Shown: piece after piece, positions 20,508 through 29,194 of the stretch
How the letters are laid out: every line of letters begins with the position of its first letter
Numbering within the stretch: position 1 is the stretch's first letter
Source of the DNA: Xanthomonas theicola
GTDB lineage: Bacteria > Pseudomonadota > Gammaproteobacteria > Xanthomonadales > Xanthomonadaceae
Length of the DNA: 64,000 nucleotides
NCBI RefSeq assembly: GCF_014236795.1
Contig: NZ_CP049017.1
Location: forward strand, 2,272,001 to 2,336,000
Reading direction: 5' to 3'
Notes under the pieces: model-generated
Told to the model about the DNA's origin: nothing
Seen by the model: the letters and a program-made list of their open reading frames with translations, nothing else
The model's database searches: none
Program-made: the position numbers and the translations under genes

Positions 20508-20923
20508 AATACCTCCTCGACACACATCTGCTCATCTGGGCGGCCGCTGAAGAGACCCCGCCCCAGAAGGACTCGAAACTGCCACCTCAAGCAAGGCAAA
20601 TCATTGAGGACGAAATCAACGCGCTCTATTTCAGCTCGATGTCCATCTGGGAGTTGGTGATCAAATTTGCCAAGAAGTCGCCGCTGTTCGATCATGACCC
20701 GCATCAGTTGCGTCAACAGCTCAACGCGCACGGGTATGAGGAGATCAGCCTCGACTGCGATGACGCTCTAGAAATTGGCACGCTACCTCCCCTCCATAAC
20801 GATCCTTTCGACCGGGCATTAATCGCACAAGCCCAACATCAGGGGCTGATCTTGCTCACATGCGACGGGACCATTGCGCAATACAGCGGATATCCGATCC
20901 TTTACATTCCGCCCGTGCCCTAA
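20504..20923 (+). CDS. PIN-domain toxin, VapC type
   Basis: A 139-residue PIN ribonuclease. The acidic metal-binding residues are at expected spacings: Asp6 in LLDTHLLIW, Glu50 in SIWELVIKF, Asp103 in PFDRALIAQA and Asp121 in LTCDGTIAQY. Such toxins cleave tRNA or rRNA when the antitoxin is degraded. It is intact and paired with a Phd-like antitoxin. The MITE-like element begins immediately after its TAA codon, so the insertion just spared the gene. Confidence 0.9.
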   Translation: MKYLLDTHLLIWAAAEETPPQKDSKLPPQARQIIEDEINALYFSSMSIWELVIKFAKKSPLFDHDPHQLRQQLNAHGYEEISLDCDDALEIGTLPPLHNDPFDRALIAQAQHQGLILLTCDGTIAQYSGYPILYIPPVP

Positions 20924-21090
20924 CAGGCTGCTGAAATACGAACCATTATTAATTGGGGTATTCGGGTCGCTTGCATGCCCTATGGCCGAGGGAAAATTCG
21001 CCTTTTTGGGCCAACCTGCCCGATCAGCAGCGGTCGCAGGAATGGGCAACGCTACGGCCAGCGGTAGGTGGACTTTGGTATTTCAGCAGG
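20924..21090. mobile_element. MITE-like non-autonomous element, 167 bp
   Basis: Terminal inverted repeats CAGGCTGCTGAAATAC (20924-20939) and GGTATTTCAGCAGG (21077-21090) match the end of the IS5-type element at 14527-14543. The interior is too short to encode a transposase. It may be an internally deleted derivative mobilised in trans. Confidence 0.7.
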
Positions 21091-21225
21091 GCAGACTCAA
21101 CGCCGATCTGGTCTATGACCTGTTCCACGTGGTGGCCAAGTACGGCCGGAAGGTGATCGATCGGGTGCGGGTGGACGAAGCCAACCGTCTGCGCGAGGAG
21201 ATGACGCCTACTTCTTCCTGAAGAT
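21088..21225 (+). pseudogene. ISL3-family transposase fragment
   Basis: A short open stretch encodes LNADLVYDLFHVVAKYGRKV and IDRVRVDEANRLREEM, resembling the DDE region of ISL3-family transposases (DLFHVVAKYGxxVIDRVRV). It is only about 45 codons long, bounded by the MITE-like element on the left and unrelated sequence on the right. Confidence 0.6.
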
Positions 21226-21261
21226 CAAGGCTGCCTTCCCCGGATTTGGGTGAAGAACCTT

Positions 21262-21292
21262 AAAAAAAACACCCCGCAGCAAGTGCGGGGTG
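21262..21292 (-). terminator. Rho-independent terminator of the 21320-21811 gene
   Basis: On the minus strand, CACCCCGCA / TGCGGGGTG form a 9-bp stem with a 5-nt loop followed by eight T. It lies about 28 bases after the stop codon of the upstream gene. Confidence 0.85.
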
Positions 21293-21319
21293 CGCAAAGA
21301 ATCAAATTAAATTGCAGAT

Positions 21320-21811
21320 CTAGCTGATTTGGTCCGGCGGACCTACGTCAACAACCGGAATTTTTCCACCACAACTTCCGTAGCAACCACCGCCAATCAG
21401 AACGCCTCCACCCGAGCCGTTGTTCACGCCACCACCGCCACCACCGCCGCCCTGTGAAGCTTGCTCGCGAATCTGTTCCGCCATTTCCTCGGCCTTCTTA
21501 CCGCATGGTTTTTCGATGTAAACCATAGCCCGGCCGGTATACATAAGCATACTGACGGTGTAGGAAACATAGCCCTTGTAAGAGTTATTAACCCAATTAC
21601 TTTCACCAAGTAGCTTTGAGGCAGCGCCATCAAGTTTTTTCATGAATGCCGCATTCGCAGGATTGGCATAATTCTTAAATTTCGGAATCTCGCCCAAACT
21701 TACTTTGATTGGCGGAATTGGAGGCATTGGAAGTTCAGAACAGGCATACGCAATGCCCGCAAGGCTTACCAATGCAAACGCTGTAATTCCGAACTTTCTT
21801 GCAATTATCAT
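21320..21811 (-). CDS. secreted glycine-rich orphan protein
   Basis: A 163-residue protein, not recognised. Residues 1-24 form a signal peptide (MIIARKFGITAFALVSLAGIAYAC), which might be lipoprotein-like with Cys24, although the box is weak. The middle part is mixed-charge and predicted helical. Near residue 120 a run of eight glycines begins a Gly/Cys-rich tail (GSGGGVLIGGGCYGSCGG). Composition is more AT-rich than the core genome. It lies 31 bases after the next gene (21843-22601), probably in one operon, and has its own strong terminator. Cargo of the tRNA-Gly island. Confidence 0.6.
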   Translation of the reverse strand: MIIARKFGITAFALVSLAGIAYACSELPMPPIPPIKVSLGEIPKFKNYANPANAAFMKKLDGAASKLLGESNWVNNSYKGYVSYTVSMLMYTGRAMVYIEKPCGKKAEEMAEQIREQASQGGGGGGGGVNNGSGGGVLIGGGCYGSCGGKIPVVDVGPPDQIS

Positions 21812-21842
21812 CTAAATGACACTCCCTTAAAAAAATAATCAA

Positions 21843-22601
21843 TCACTGTCCGACAATAGGCCGTTTGTCCAACACTGGTGCCGTGCCGTGCTTGGCTCGA
21901 TACATTTGATTAATTGTCTCGTTGAGACGCAATGCCTCAGCTTCAGCGAGCATTCTTTGATCGGTGGTGAGAGGCATAGAAATCATCAAATCCCTAGTGA
22001 TTGCAGCTCGCGCATCACCTCGCATCTCAGCAACACGCGAAACGGCATAAGCAGCAACCGGATCACCATTGGGGCTTCCGCCCTGATAAGAAGCAAGCAT
22101 ATTGAGCGCGAAGAGATCCCCTTCAGCACCTGCTTCTACCAAACGTTGCTGAGCCAGAGGATCCGTGGGGAGCAATCTTGCATCCAAAATAGTCTGTGCT
22201 ACTTTGTCACCTGCTGCAGACGCCTGCTTCAAGAGCGCTTCCGGTGCAACCATATAGGCTTCAAGTTGCTTCTCATTTGGAAAGCCATGACGATCAAGCC
22301 ATCGCTGCTCTGCCTTACTCTCAGCGTATCCAGGATCATTTTCAAAGCTCATGCCGTCTCTTGTTCGGGGCACCTCAGGAAAAGGATGCCTAACAGAAAG
22401 AGATTGAGTCTGGGACGCAGGATTCGCAGCAGATTCAGATGCAACTTCCCCCTGGTCAGACGTATCAACCTGAGAATGTTTTTCTTCGGACGAAGTTACT
22501 CGCGCAGCGACTTTGCCATCACGAGACTGATGCGCCCACACAATACCAATAGCAGCAAGCGCAAATACTAAAACAATAAACCCCAATACTTTCTTGTTCA
22601 T
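21843..22601 (-). CDS. membrane-anchored orphan protein of the tRNA-Gly island
   Basis: A 252-residue protein with one N-terminal transmembrane segment or uncleaved signal (KKVLGFIVLVFALAAIGIVW), a polar Ser/Glu-rich linker at about 30-70 and a helical periplasmic domain. The repeated A-L-x-A-G-D spacing (EALLKQASAAGDKVAQTILD; LVEAGAEGDLFALNMLASYQ) recalls Sel1/TPR-like helices. AAGG lies five bases upstream of ATG 22601. It is first of a two-gene unit with the glycine-rich secreted protein. Function unknown. Confidence 0.6.
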   Translation of the reverse strand: MNKKVLGFIVLVFALAAIGIVWAHQSRDGKVAARVTSSEEKHSQVDTSDQGEVASESAANPASQTQSLSVRHPFPEVPRTRDGMSFENDPGYAESKAEQRWLDRHGFPNEKQLEAYMVAPEALLKQASAAGDKVAQTILDARLLPTDPLAQQRLVEAGAEGDLFALNMLASYQGGSPNGDPVAAYAVSRVAEMRGDARAAITRDLMISMPLTTDQRMLAEAEALRLNETINQMYRAKHGTAPVLDKRPIVGQ

Positions 22602-22681
22602 ATCAACCTTCTAGGTAAATCCATTGCAACATAGCGCGCAACTTTCCCAAGCGTAAATTTTTTGACACGCTTAACTCAATG

Positions 22682-22932
22682 TCAATATTGGAATAGAAGC
22701 TTCGCCTGCGACCAGGCTCGTCTTACCAGTTCTTCCGCCACACTGCGTTGTTCGTCTACGGGAAGCTTGGCCAGGGCCATGATGGCTTCGGCCACCTCAT
22801 CGATCTCAGCACAAAACGCCGCCAATGGCACCCCCAAGGCATCGGCCAAGCGCTTGGCGGTGCGCAGGTGCACTCGTTGACCCATGTTCGTAGCGGTTGA
22901 TGCGCGTGCGAGCCACCTCAGTTGCGATCCCA
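22682..22932 (-). pseudogene. Xre-family HTH regulator, C-terminal remnant
   Basis: The minus strand encodes MGQRVHLRTAKRLADALGVP, LAAFCAEIDEVAEAIMALAK and LPVDEQRSVAEELVRRAW. These are the end of a Cro/CI-type HTH and a short C-terminal helix pair. The N-terminal part is replaced by the IS-end-like repeat at 22933. It was probably the regulator of a lost mobile element. Confidence 0.6.
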
Positions 22933-22987
22933 GGGCGGTCTCAAGAATCAAGTGCAACACGTGATTTGAATGCCAGGATTTCCTTCT
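22933..22987. repeat. dispersed repeat resembling an IS end (copy 2 of 2)
   Basis: Identical over about 37 bases to 3648-3687 (GGCGGTCTCAAGAATCAAGT, then GCAACACGTGATTTGAA). It truncates the HTH gene on one side and abuts the right attachment repeat on the other. Confidence 0.6.
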
Positions 22988-23087
22988 CCAAGACCACGCC
23001 TCCGCGATAATTGCGGAGCGCACTGGATTTTGCGGAGCGGTCCATTCTGCGCAAAACCTATTGTGGCAATTGGAGCGGGTGAAGGGA
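22988..23087. repeat. attachment-site-like direct repeat, right copy
   Basis: Matches 19968-20064 and merges into the 3' end of tRNA-Gly. It also retains the last codons of an integrase (CCAAGACCACGCC, then CGATAA), so a second integrase gene once ended here. Confidence 0.8.
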
Positions 23088-23144
23088 ATCGAACCCTCGT
23101 CAGTAGCTTGGGAAGCTACAGCTCTACCATTGAGCTACACCCGC
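23071..23144 (-). tRNA. tRNA-Gly (CCC)
   Basis: A 74-nt cloverleaf with encoded CCA. The acceptor GCGGGTG pairs with CACCCGC, the D arm is GCTCAATGGTAGAGC, the anticodon stem is GTAGC/GCTAC with loop TTCCCAA (anticodon CCC), and the T arm holds GGTTCGATTCC. Its 3' end is the likely integration site of the adjoining island. Confidence 0.95.
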
Positions 23145-23155
23145 GTCGCCAACGC

Positions 23156-23185
23156 AGTCTATGCGGTGGGCCGGCGGTTGCGCAA
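23156..23185 (-). promoter_or_regulatory. probable promoter of tRNA-Gly
   Basis: On the minus strand TTGCGC (23180-23185) and TAGACT (23156-23161) are 18 bases apart and end 11 bases before the tRNA. Confidence 0.5.
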
Positions 23186-23395
23186 GAAAGCCGCGTACAT
23201 CCGCGACCGCAGCGTGCCGCTTGGGCGCGCGTACGCCGCGCCAGCCGCTGCTGCCTGACCGCACGACGTCCGTTCCCGGCGCCGCAACGCCTCGCTGTGA
23301 CGACGGGGACGCGCGGCCCACGGCAAGCCTGGCGCCCTGCCTGGCGCCCTCCTTGCCGCAGGCCGGGCGCCAGGCAGGACATGCGCTTCAGAAAC

Positions 23396-25216
23396 TCAGA
23401 AGCTGCCGCCGACGTTCACGAACAGCGAGGTGTCGTGCGCGCGATCCTGGCCGGTGGCGGCGGCGATGCCGACGTTGCTCTCCAGGCCCCACAGCTTGGT
23501 CCGCGCACCCAGCACCACTGAGGCATAGTTGCGGTCGATGGCCAGGCCCGGCACCGCGTAGGCGCCTAGTTCGGACATGGTCTGCAGCCACGCGGTGGCT
23601 TCCTCGCCCTTCTTGAACTCGTGGTCGTAGGTCGCCTGCAGGTACGGCTTCACCGCGCCGGCGTCGAGGCTGGCCTTCCAGCCGACCCGGCCGACCAGCG
23701 ACTCGACGTCACGATCGTAATAACCCAGCGCGCTGGAGTTCGGGTTGCTCTCGGTGTAGCCGTCGAGCTTGACCTTCTGCCAGATCGCCGCGGCCACCGG
23801 GCCGTGCTTGAACGCGCCCTCGCCGAACTCGTAGCCGCCCTGCAGCGCCGCGGTCAGGTTGCTGCCGTCCGGCGAGCCGTTGTGCTCGATGGTGGCCAGG
23901 CCCAGGTTGACCTTGCGCTTCACGTCGTAGCTCAGCCAGCTATAGCTGACCTGGGCGTTGACCCAGACGTGTTCGCCGTACCAGCCGGCGAAGCCGCCCA
24001 GGGTGCTGTCGTCCTGGGTGTAGTCGCCGCCGCGGTTGCCGAAATCGGCATCGACCCGGCCGAAGCCGCCGAAGCCGCCGAACACCCACTCGCCGCGCAA
24101 CCAGTCCACGCCAAACAGGCCGGCCGGAGCCAGGCCGTCGTACAGGTCGCCGTGCTGGTAGCGCTGCATGTCGCCGCGCAGGTTGCCCCACCAGCGCATG
24201 CCATCCGCGTCCGGGCGGCCGTCGACGTGCCAGGCAACCTGATCGGCGCGGGAGCGGCCGGTGACCTCGGCCGAGTGTGCCAGCACCTGCTGCAGACGCG
24301 GGCCTTCCAGAATCGACAGCGCGTACTGCGCCAGCAGTTCGTGGGTGCGGCCGGTGGGGTGGATGCCATCGGCGAACACGTAGGTGTCGGCGGCGTTGGC
24401 GCTGACGTAGCTGGTCGGGTTGCAGGTCAGCGACTGCGCAGTGATCTGCGGCTGACAGGCGGTGCCGGCGACGTTGCCGAAGCCGTAGGTGGACGGGCTG
24501 GCAATCACTTCCTGCAGCAGGTGGAAGCTGTCCACCGGGATGACCCGCAGCCCGGCGCTCTTGAGGCCGGAGAACAGCGCGCTGTTGTAGCTGCTGGCCA
24601 GCGCGGTGCCCTGCGCCATCGCCGCCGCGCCGCCGGCGCGGAAGCGCGGGGTGAGGCCGACATCGGGAATGGTGGTAACCATGACGTAGCGCGCGCCGGC
24701 GCCCTGCAAGCTGGCGACGATGCCCGCTTCCGAGGCCACCGCACTGGCGATGGTGCTCTGCGCCGGCGCGCCGCCCGCGATGGCGAGCAGATCGTTGGCG
24801 CCGCCCCACACGCTGTACAGCGCGTTCGGGTCGGCCTTGCCGCCGTTGGCGGCCAGGTAGTTGCTGGCCTGCGTCGCCAGCGACGGCGCCACGCCCAGCA
24901 CGCTGGCGTTGGCCACGCCGACGCGGGCATTGCCGGCGGCGTAGTCGTCGCCGATCTGGCCGTTGCCGTTGGCGCTGGCGTTGGTGCCGTAGTAGTCGGC
25001 GAGGTACTGCGCCCAGACCCAGTCTGGATTGGTCGTGAACTGGCCGGTCACCGCACGCACCGAGGCCGGCAGCAGCGGCCGGTAGTAGCCGGCGTCGGTC
25101 AGGCTGTCGCCGAAGAACACGGTGCGGCTATAGGTTTGCTGCGCGAACGCGGGTGCGGCAGCGAGCACGATCGCAGCGGCCAGGAACGAACGGAATGGAC
25201 GGATGGACGAAGTCAT
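23396..25216 (-). CDS. autotransporter GDSL esterase/lipase (EstA type)
   Basis: A 606-residue protein. The signal peptide is cleaved after Ala25 (APAFA-QQ). The GDSL passenger domain has Ser38 in GDSLTD, Asn141 in GGANDLL, and Asp283 and His286 in ADGIHPTG. The last about 270 residues form a type V autotransporter beta-barrel ending in a C-terminal Phe (VNVGGSF). The passenger would be displayed on the cell surface and hydrolyse ester lipids. ATG 25216 is chosen because GGGAGGG stands just upstream; an in-frame start at 25234 lacks one. No export partner is needed. Confidence 0.93.
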   Translation of the reverse strand: MTSSIRPFRSFLAAAIVLAAAPAFAQQTYSRTVFFGDSLTDAGYYRPLLPASVRAVTGQFTTNPDWVWAQYLADYYGTNASANGNGQIGDDYAAGNARVGVANASVLGVAPSLATQASNYLAANGGKADPNALYSVWGGANDLLAIAGGAPAQSTIASAVASEAGIVASLQGAGARYVMVTTIPDVGLTPRFRAGGAAAMAQGTALASSYNSALFSGLKSAGLRVIPVDSFHLLQEVIASPSTYGFGNVAGTACQPQITAQSLTCNPTSYVSANAADTYVFADGIHPTGRTHELLAQYALSILEGPRLQQVLAHSAEVTGRSRADQVAWHVDGRPDADGMRWWGNLRGDMQRYQHGDLYDGLAPAGLFGVDWLRGEWVFGGFGGFGRVDADFGNRGGDYTQDDSTLGGFAGWYGEHVWVNAQVSYSWLSYDVKRKVNLGLATIEHNGSPDGSNLTAALQGGYEFGEGAFKHGPVAAAIWQKVKLDGYTESNPNSSALGYYDRDVESLVGRVGWKASLDAGAVKPYLQATYDHEFKKGEEATAWLQTMSELGAYAVPGLAIDRNYASVVLGARTKLWGLESNVGIAAATGQDRAHDTSLFVNVGGSF

Positions 25217-25381
25217 GGAAGCCCTCCCGGGCAATGTAATGAAATGAAAAGTGACTCAGGGCACGACCAGAACATACGCGGCCGCATGGCAGACATGATT
25301 CCACCCCTGCCCTTCACGCCCACGTTGCACTGCCGCAATCAACCGCGCGCCTGCCGGCACGCACTGCACGATAATGATGCC

Positions 25382-25582
25382 ATGAACATCGAATTGAACG
25401 GCCAGGTCCGTCCCCTGCCTCCCCACACCACCGTCGCCAGCCTGTTGCTCGAGGAAGGGCTTGCACAGCGCCGCGTCGCGGTCGAGGTCAACGGCGCGAT
25501 CGTGCCACGCGGCATGCATGCCACGCACGCGCTGCACGACGGCGACCGGGTCGAGATCGTGCATGCGCTGGGCGGCGGCTGA
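25382..25582 (+). CDS. thiS: sulfur carrier protein ThiS
   Basis: A 66-residue ubiquitin-like protein ending in the required Gly-Gly (HALGGG), whose C-terminus is adenylated and thiocarboxylated to donate sulfur for the thiazole of thiamine. It lies 66 bases before thiG in the same orientation, the classical pair. No TPP riboswitch was recognised upstream. Confidence 0.93.
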   Translation: MNIELNGQVRPLPPHTTVASLLLEEGLAQRRVAVEVNGAIVPRGMHATHALHDGDRVEIVHALGGG

Positions 25583-25648
25583 ATCCCATGCGCCGCACGA
25601 CGCGGCGCCGTCTCGGCAACGCAGGGGGCGATGGGCGATAATCCGGCG

Positions 25649-26443
25649 ATGAACGCTCCCTCCCCTCACGACGCGCTGGTGATCGCCGGCAAGCCCTACC
25701 GTTCCCGCCTGCTCACCGGCACCGGCAAGTTCCAGGATCTGGAACAGACCCGGCAGGCCACCGAGGCCGCCGGCGCGCAGATCGTCACCGTCGCCATCCG
25801 CCGCTCCAACATCGGCCAGACTCCGGGCGAGCCCAACCTGCTCGACGTGCTGCCGCCGCAGCGCTACACCATCCTGCCCAATACCGCCGGCTGCTACAGC
25901 GCCGAGGACGCGGTGCGCACATGCCGTCTGGCGCGCGAACTGCTCGACGGCCACAACCTGACCAAGCTGGAAGTGCTGGGCGACCAGCGCACCCTGTTCC
26001 CGGACGTGGTGCAGACCCTGAAGGCCGCCGAGATCCTGGTCGCCGACGGCTTCGAGGTGATGGTCTATACCAGCGACGACCCGATCCTGGCCAAGCGCCT
26101 GGAACAGATCGGCTGCGTGGCGGTGATGCCGCTGGCCGCGCCGATCGGCTCGGGCCTGGGCATCCAGAACCGCTACAACCTGCTGGAGATCATCGACAAC
26201 GCCAAGGTGCCGATCCTCGTCGACGCCGGCGTGGGCACCGCCTCGGACGCGGCGATCGCGATGGAACTGGGCTGCGACGGCGTGCTGATGAACACCGCCA
26301 TCGCCGGCGCGCGCGATCCGGTGCTGATGGCCGGCGCGATGCGCAAGGCGGTCGAGGCCGGGCGCGAAGCGTTCCTGGCCGGGCGCATCCCGCGCAAGCG
26401 CTACGCCAGCGCCTCTTCGCCGGTCGACGGGCTGATCGGCTAA
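25649..26443 (+). CDS. thiG: thiazole synthase
   Basis: A 264-residue TIM-barrel enzyme. The imine-forming Lys106 lies in [16 protein letters not shown] is near 51-57, and the phosphate-binding [20 protein letters not shown] follows. It condenses 1-deoxyxylulose 5-phosphate, ThiS-thiocarboxylate sulfur and dehydroglycine into the thiazole phosphate. ATG 25649 is favoured over 25631, since conserved sequence starts shortly after. trmB starts ten bases after the stop, so thiS, thiG and trmB are likely one operon. Confidence 0.95.
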   Translation: MNAPSPHDALVIAGKPYRSRLLTGTGKFQDLEQTRQATEAAGAQIVTVAIRRSNIGQTPGEPNLLDVLPPQRYTILPNTAGCYSAEDAVRTCRLARELLDGHNLTKLEVLGDQRTLFPDVVQTLKAAEILVADGFEVMVYTSDDPILAKRLEQIGCVAVMPLAAPIGSGLGIQNRYNLLEIIDNAKVPILVDAGVGTASDAAIAMELGCDGVLMNTAIAGARDPVLMAGAMRKAVEAGREAFLAGRIPRKRYASASSPVDGLIG

Positions 26444-26453
26444 GGCCGCAGGC

Positions 26454-27239
26454 ATGACCGATCCGTTCTCCAGCGCCGGCGCCAAGACCCCGGCCAAGCC
26501 CTTCACCGTCGAGGACGGTCGCCGCCAGGTGCGCAGCTTCGTGCTGCGCCAGGGCCGCTTCACACCCGCCCAGCAGCGCGCGTTCGACGACCTGTGGCCG
26601 CGCTTCGGCCTGGACTACGCCGGCCAGCCGCGCGATCTCGACGCTGCCTTCGGCCGTGCCGCGCCCAAGGTGCTGGAGATCGGCTTCGGCAACGGCGAGG
26701 CGCTGCGCCATGCCGCGCGCCACGACCCGGCGCGCGACTACCTCGGCATCGAGGTGCACGCGCCCGGCGTGGGCCGCGTGTTGAACGCGCTGGCCGCCGA
26801 TGGCAGCGCGCACGTGCGCCTGTACCACCACGACGCTGTGGAAGTGCTGGAACACGAGATCGCCGACGGCGCGCTCGACGAGGTCCGCATCTACTTCCCC
26901 GACCCGTGGCACAAGAAGCGCCACAACAAGCGCCGCCTGCTGCAGCCGGCGTTCGCCGCGCTGCTGGTGCGCAAGCTGCGCGCCGGCGGCCGCCTGCATG
27001 CCGCCACCGACTGGGCCGACTACGCCGAGCAGATGTGGGACGTGCTCGATGCCGCCGAAGGCCTGGTCAACCGCGCCGGCCCGCGCGGCCACGTGCCGCG
27101 CCCGGACTGGCGCCCGCAGACCCATTTCGAGACCCGCGGCCAGAATCTGGGCCATGGCGTTTGGGATTTGCTGTACGACCGGGAATCGGGAGTGGGGAAT
27201 GGGGAATCGGAGCAGCAACCGCCCCCAGCATCCGCATAG
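26454..27239 (+). CDS. trmB: tRNA (guanine-N7-)-methyltransferase
   Basis: A 261-residue SAM-dependent methyltransferase of the TrmB family. The SAM motif is [10 protein letters not shown] and the hallmark is [15 protein letters not shown], followed by the C-terminal [11 protein letters not shown]. It makes m7G46 in tRNA. The last about 18 residues ([19 protein letters not shown]) fall in the left arm of an intergenic repeat pair and are not family sequence, so the repeat appears to have replaced or extended the natural stop. Confidence 0.95.
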   Translation: MTDPFSSAGAKTPAKPFTVEDGRRQVRSFVLRQGRFTPAQQRAFDDLWPRFGLDYAGQPRDLDAAFGRAAPKVLEIGFGNGEALRHAARHDPARDYLGIEVHAPGVGRVLNALAADGSAHVRLYHHDAVEVLEHEIADGALDEVRIYFPDPWHKKRHNKRRLLQPAFAALLVRKLRAGGRLHAATDWADYAEQMWDVLDAAEGLVNRAGPRGHVPRPDWRPQTHFETRGQNLGHGVWDLLYDRESGVGNGESEQQPPPASA

Positions 27240-27302
27240 CGCCAGCCTGCGTCAGACCGTCGCTTCTGCCATTCTCCATTCCCGATTCCCCATTCCCGGC
27301 CC
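27179..27302. repeat. GGGAATCGG-type inverted-repeat pair (copy B)
   Basis: The left arm CGGGAATCGGGAGTGGGGAA starts at 27179. The right arm at 27271-27301 (CATTCTCCATTCCCGATTCC and on) is its approximate reverse complement. The left arm overlaps the end of trmB, and the right arm ends just before the transporter start. Confidence 0.7.
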
Positions 27303-27305
27303 CGC

Positions 27306-29174
27306 ATGGACATCGCGCTGACGCTGACCACCGACATGAAGCTGGTCCTCGGGCTGGTCGGCTTCACGATGGCGATGTTCGTGTTCGAGCGCATCCGCGC
27401 CGACGTGGTCGCGCTGGTGGTGCTGGTGGTGCTCGGCGTGACCGGCCTGATCGCGCCGGAGGAACTGTTCAGCGGCTTCTCCGGCAACGCGGTGATGAGC
27501 ATCATCGCCACCACCATCCTCGGCGCCGGGCTGGAGCGCACCGGCGCGCTGAACCGGCTGGCGTCGTGGCTGCTGCGCCGCGCGCACGGCGTGGAGGAGC
27601 GGCTGATGCTGTTGACCACCGGCATCGCCGGGCTCAATTCCTCGTTCATGCAGAACCCGTCGGTGATGGCGCTGTACCTGCCGGTGGCCTCGCGCCTGGC
27701 CGCGCGCACCGGACTGACTCTGCAGCGCCTGCTGCTGCCGATCGCCGCGGCGATCGTGATGGGCGGCGCGCTGACCATGGTCGGCAACTCGCCGCTGATC
27801 CTGCTCAACGACCTGCTGCAGTCGGCCAACAACAACCTGCCCTCGGGCATGGCCACGATCGAGCCGCTGCGCATGTTCGCGCCGCTGCCGATCGGCGTGG
27901 CGCTGCTGCTGGCGTCGCTGGTCTACTTCCGCGTGCGTGGCGACAGGACGCTGATGGAAGAGGAGCAGCTGATCAACGACGGGGTCACCCCGGCACGCAC
28001 CGAGAGCTATTTCGCGCGCACCTACGGCATCGAAGGCGACGTGTTCGAACTGATCGTCAGCGCGGACAGCCCGCTGGTCGGCATGACCCTGGGCGAAGCG
28101 GAGACGGTGCACGACGCGCCGCTGCTGCTGGCGCTGAAGACCGGCAACGACACCCGCCTGGCGCCGCCGGCGGACATGCGCATCTGGGTCGGCAGCGTGC
28201 TCGGGGTGATGGGCGCGCGGCAGCAGGTGGCCGATTTTGCGCAGAACCAGTTCCTGCGCTTGTCCTCGCGGCTGCGCAACCTCGGCGACCTGTTCAACCC
28301 CAGCCGCGCCGGCATCTCCGAGGCGGTGATCCCGCCGACCTCGCGCTTCATCGGCAAGAGCGCGGCCGAGCTGCGCCTGCGCAAGCAGGCCGGGATCAGC
28401 CTGCTGGCGATCAACCGCGACAAGCAGGTGATCCGCGAGGACGTGCGCAAGGTGCACCTGCGTGCCGGCGACATGCTGGTGTTCCACAGCATCTGGCAGG
28501 ACCTGGCCCAGGCCTCGGAAAGCCGCGACTTCGTGGTGGTCACCGACTATCCGAAGGGCGAGCACCGCCCGCACAAGTTCAAGATCGCGATGACCATCTT
28601 CGCCCTGACCATCCTGATCGCGCTGACCTCCAAGCTGCCGGTGGCGCTGACCCTGATGACCGGCGTGGCCGGCATGCTGCTGACCGGCGTACTGCGCATG
28701 GACGAGGCCTACGCCTCGATCAACTGGAAGACCATCTTCATGATGGCCGGGCTGATCCCGCTGGGCTGGGCGATGGACAGCAGCGGCGCAGCGGCCTGGG
28801 TCGCCGGCCACACCATCGCGCGGTTGCCCGAAGGCATGCCGGTCTGGGCGCTGGAGATCGCGCTGGCGCTGTTGACCACCGCGTTCTCGCTGGTGATCAG
28901 CCACGTCGGCGCGACCATCGTGATGGTGCCGATCGCGGTCAACCTGGCGCTGGCCGCCGGCGGCAATCCCACCGCGTTCGCGTTGATCGTGGCGCTGTCG
29001 GCGTCGAACAACCTGATGACCGCGTCCAATCCGGTGATCTCGATGATCACCGGCCCGGCCAACTACCAGCCGCGCGAACTGTGGCGCGTCGGCGCGCCGC
29101 TGTCGCTGATCTATACCGCGGTGGTGGTGCTGATGGTCAACCTGATGTCGCTGGACTGGTGGCGCGCGTTCTGA
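27306..29174 (+). CDS. SLC13/DASS-family anion transporter with two RCK_C domains
   Basis: A 622-residue inner-membrane protein with about eleven hydrophobic segments arranged as two membrane halves. Between them, at roughly 215-395, are two TrkA-C (RCK_C) ligand-binding domains. The repeated SNT-like motifs are represented by GNSPLI and ASNPVISM. This architecture is typical of sodium-coupled sulfate or dicarboxylate carriers of the YfbS/SLC13 type. The substrate is not deducible; sulfate is a plausible guess, given the large cys cluster elsewhere in the window. ATG 27306 follows the repeat pair directly. Confidence 0.85.
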   Translation: MDIALTLTTDMKLVLGLVGFTMAMFVFERIRADVVALVVLVVLGVTGLIAPEELFSGFSGNAVMSIIATTILGAGLERTGALNRLASWLLRRAHGVEERLMLLTTGIAGLNSSFMQNPSVMALYLPVASRLAARTGLTLQRLLLPIAAAIVMGGALTMVGNSPLILLNDLLQSANNNLPSGMATIEPLRMFAPLPIGVALLLASLVYFRVRGDRTLMEEEQLINDGVTPARTESYFARTYGIEGDVFELIVSADSPLVGMTLGEAETVHDAPLLLALKTGNDTRLAPPADMRIWVGSVLGVMGARQQVADFAQNQFLRLSSRLRNLGDLFNPSRAGISEAVIPPTSRFIGKSAAELRLRKQAGISLLAINRDKQVIREDVRKVHLRAGDMLVFHSIWQDLAQASESRDFVVVTDYPKGEHRPHKFKIAMTIFALTILIALTSKLPVALTLMTGVAGMLLTGVLRMDEAYASINWKTIFMMAGLIPLGWAMDSSGAAAWVAGHTIARLPEGMPVWALEIALALLTTAFSLVISHVGATIVMVPIAVNLALAAGGNPTAFALIVALSASNNLMTASNPVISMITGPANYQPRELWRVGAPLSLIYTAVVVLMVNLMSLDWWRAF

Positions 29175-29194
29175 CGCCGGTTTTCCCGGCGGTC

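Noticed and set aside
25256..25381. TPP riboswitch before thiS
   Set aside because: The conserved CTGAGA and ACCTGA-type boxes are not present in the 125 bases upstream.
23621..25582. Long plus-strand open frame opposite the GDSL autotransporter
   Set aside because: Antisense shadow. Only its last 66 codons correspond to thiS, which has its own start at 25382.
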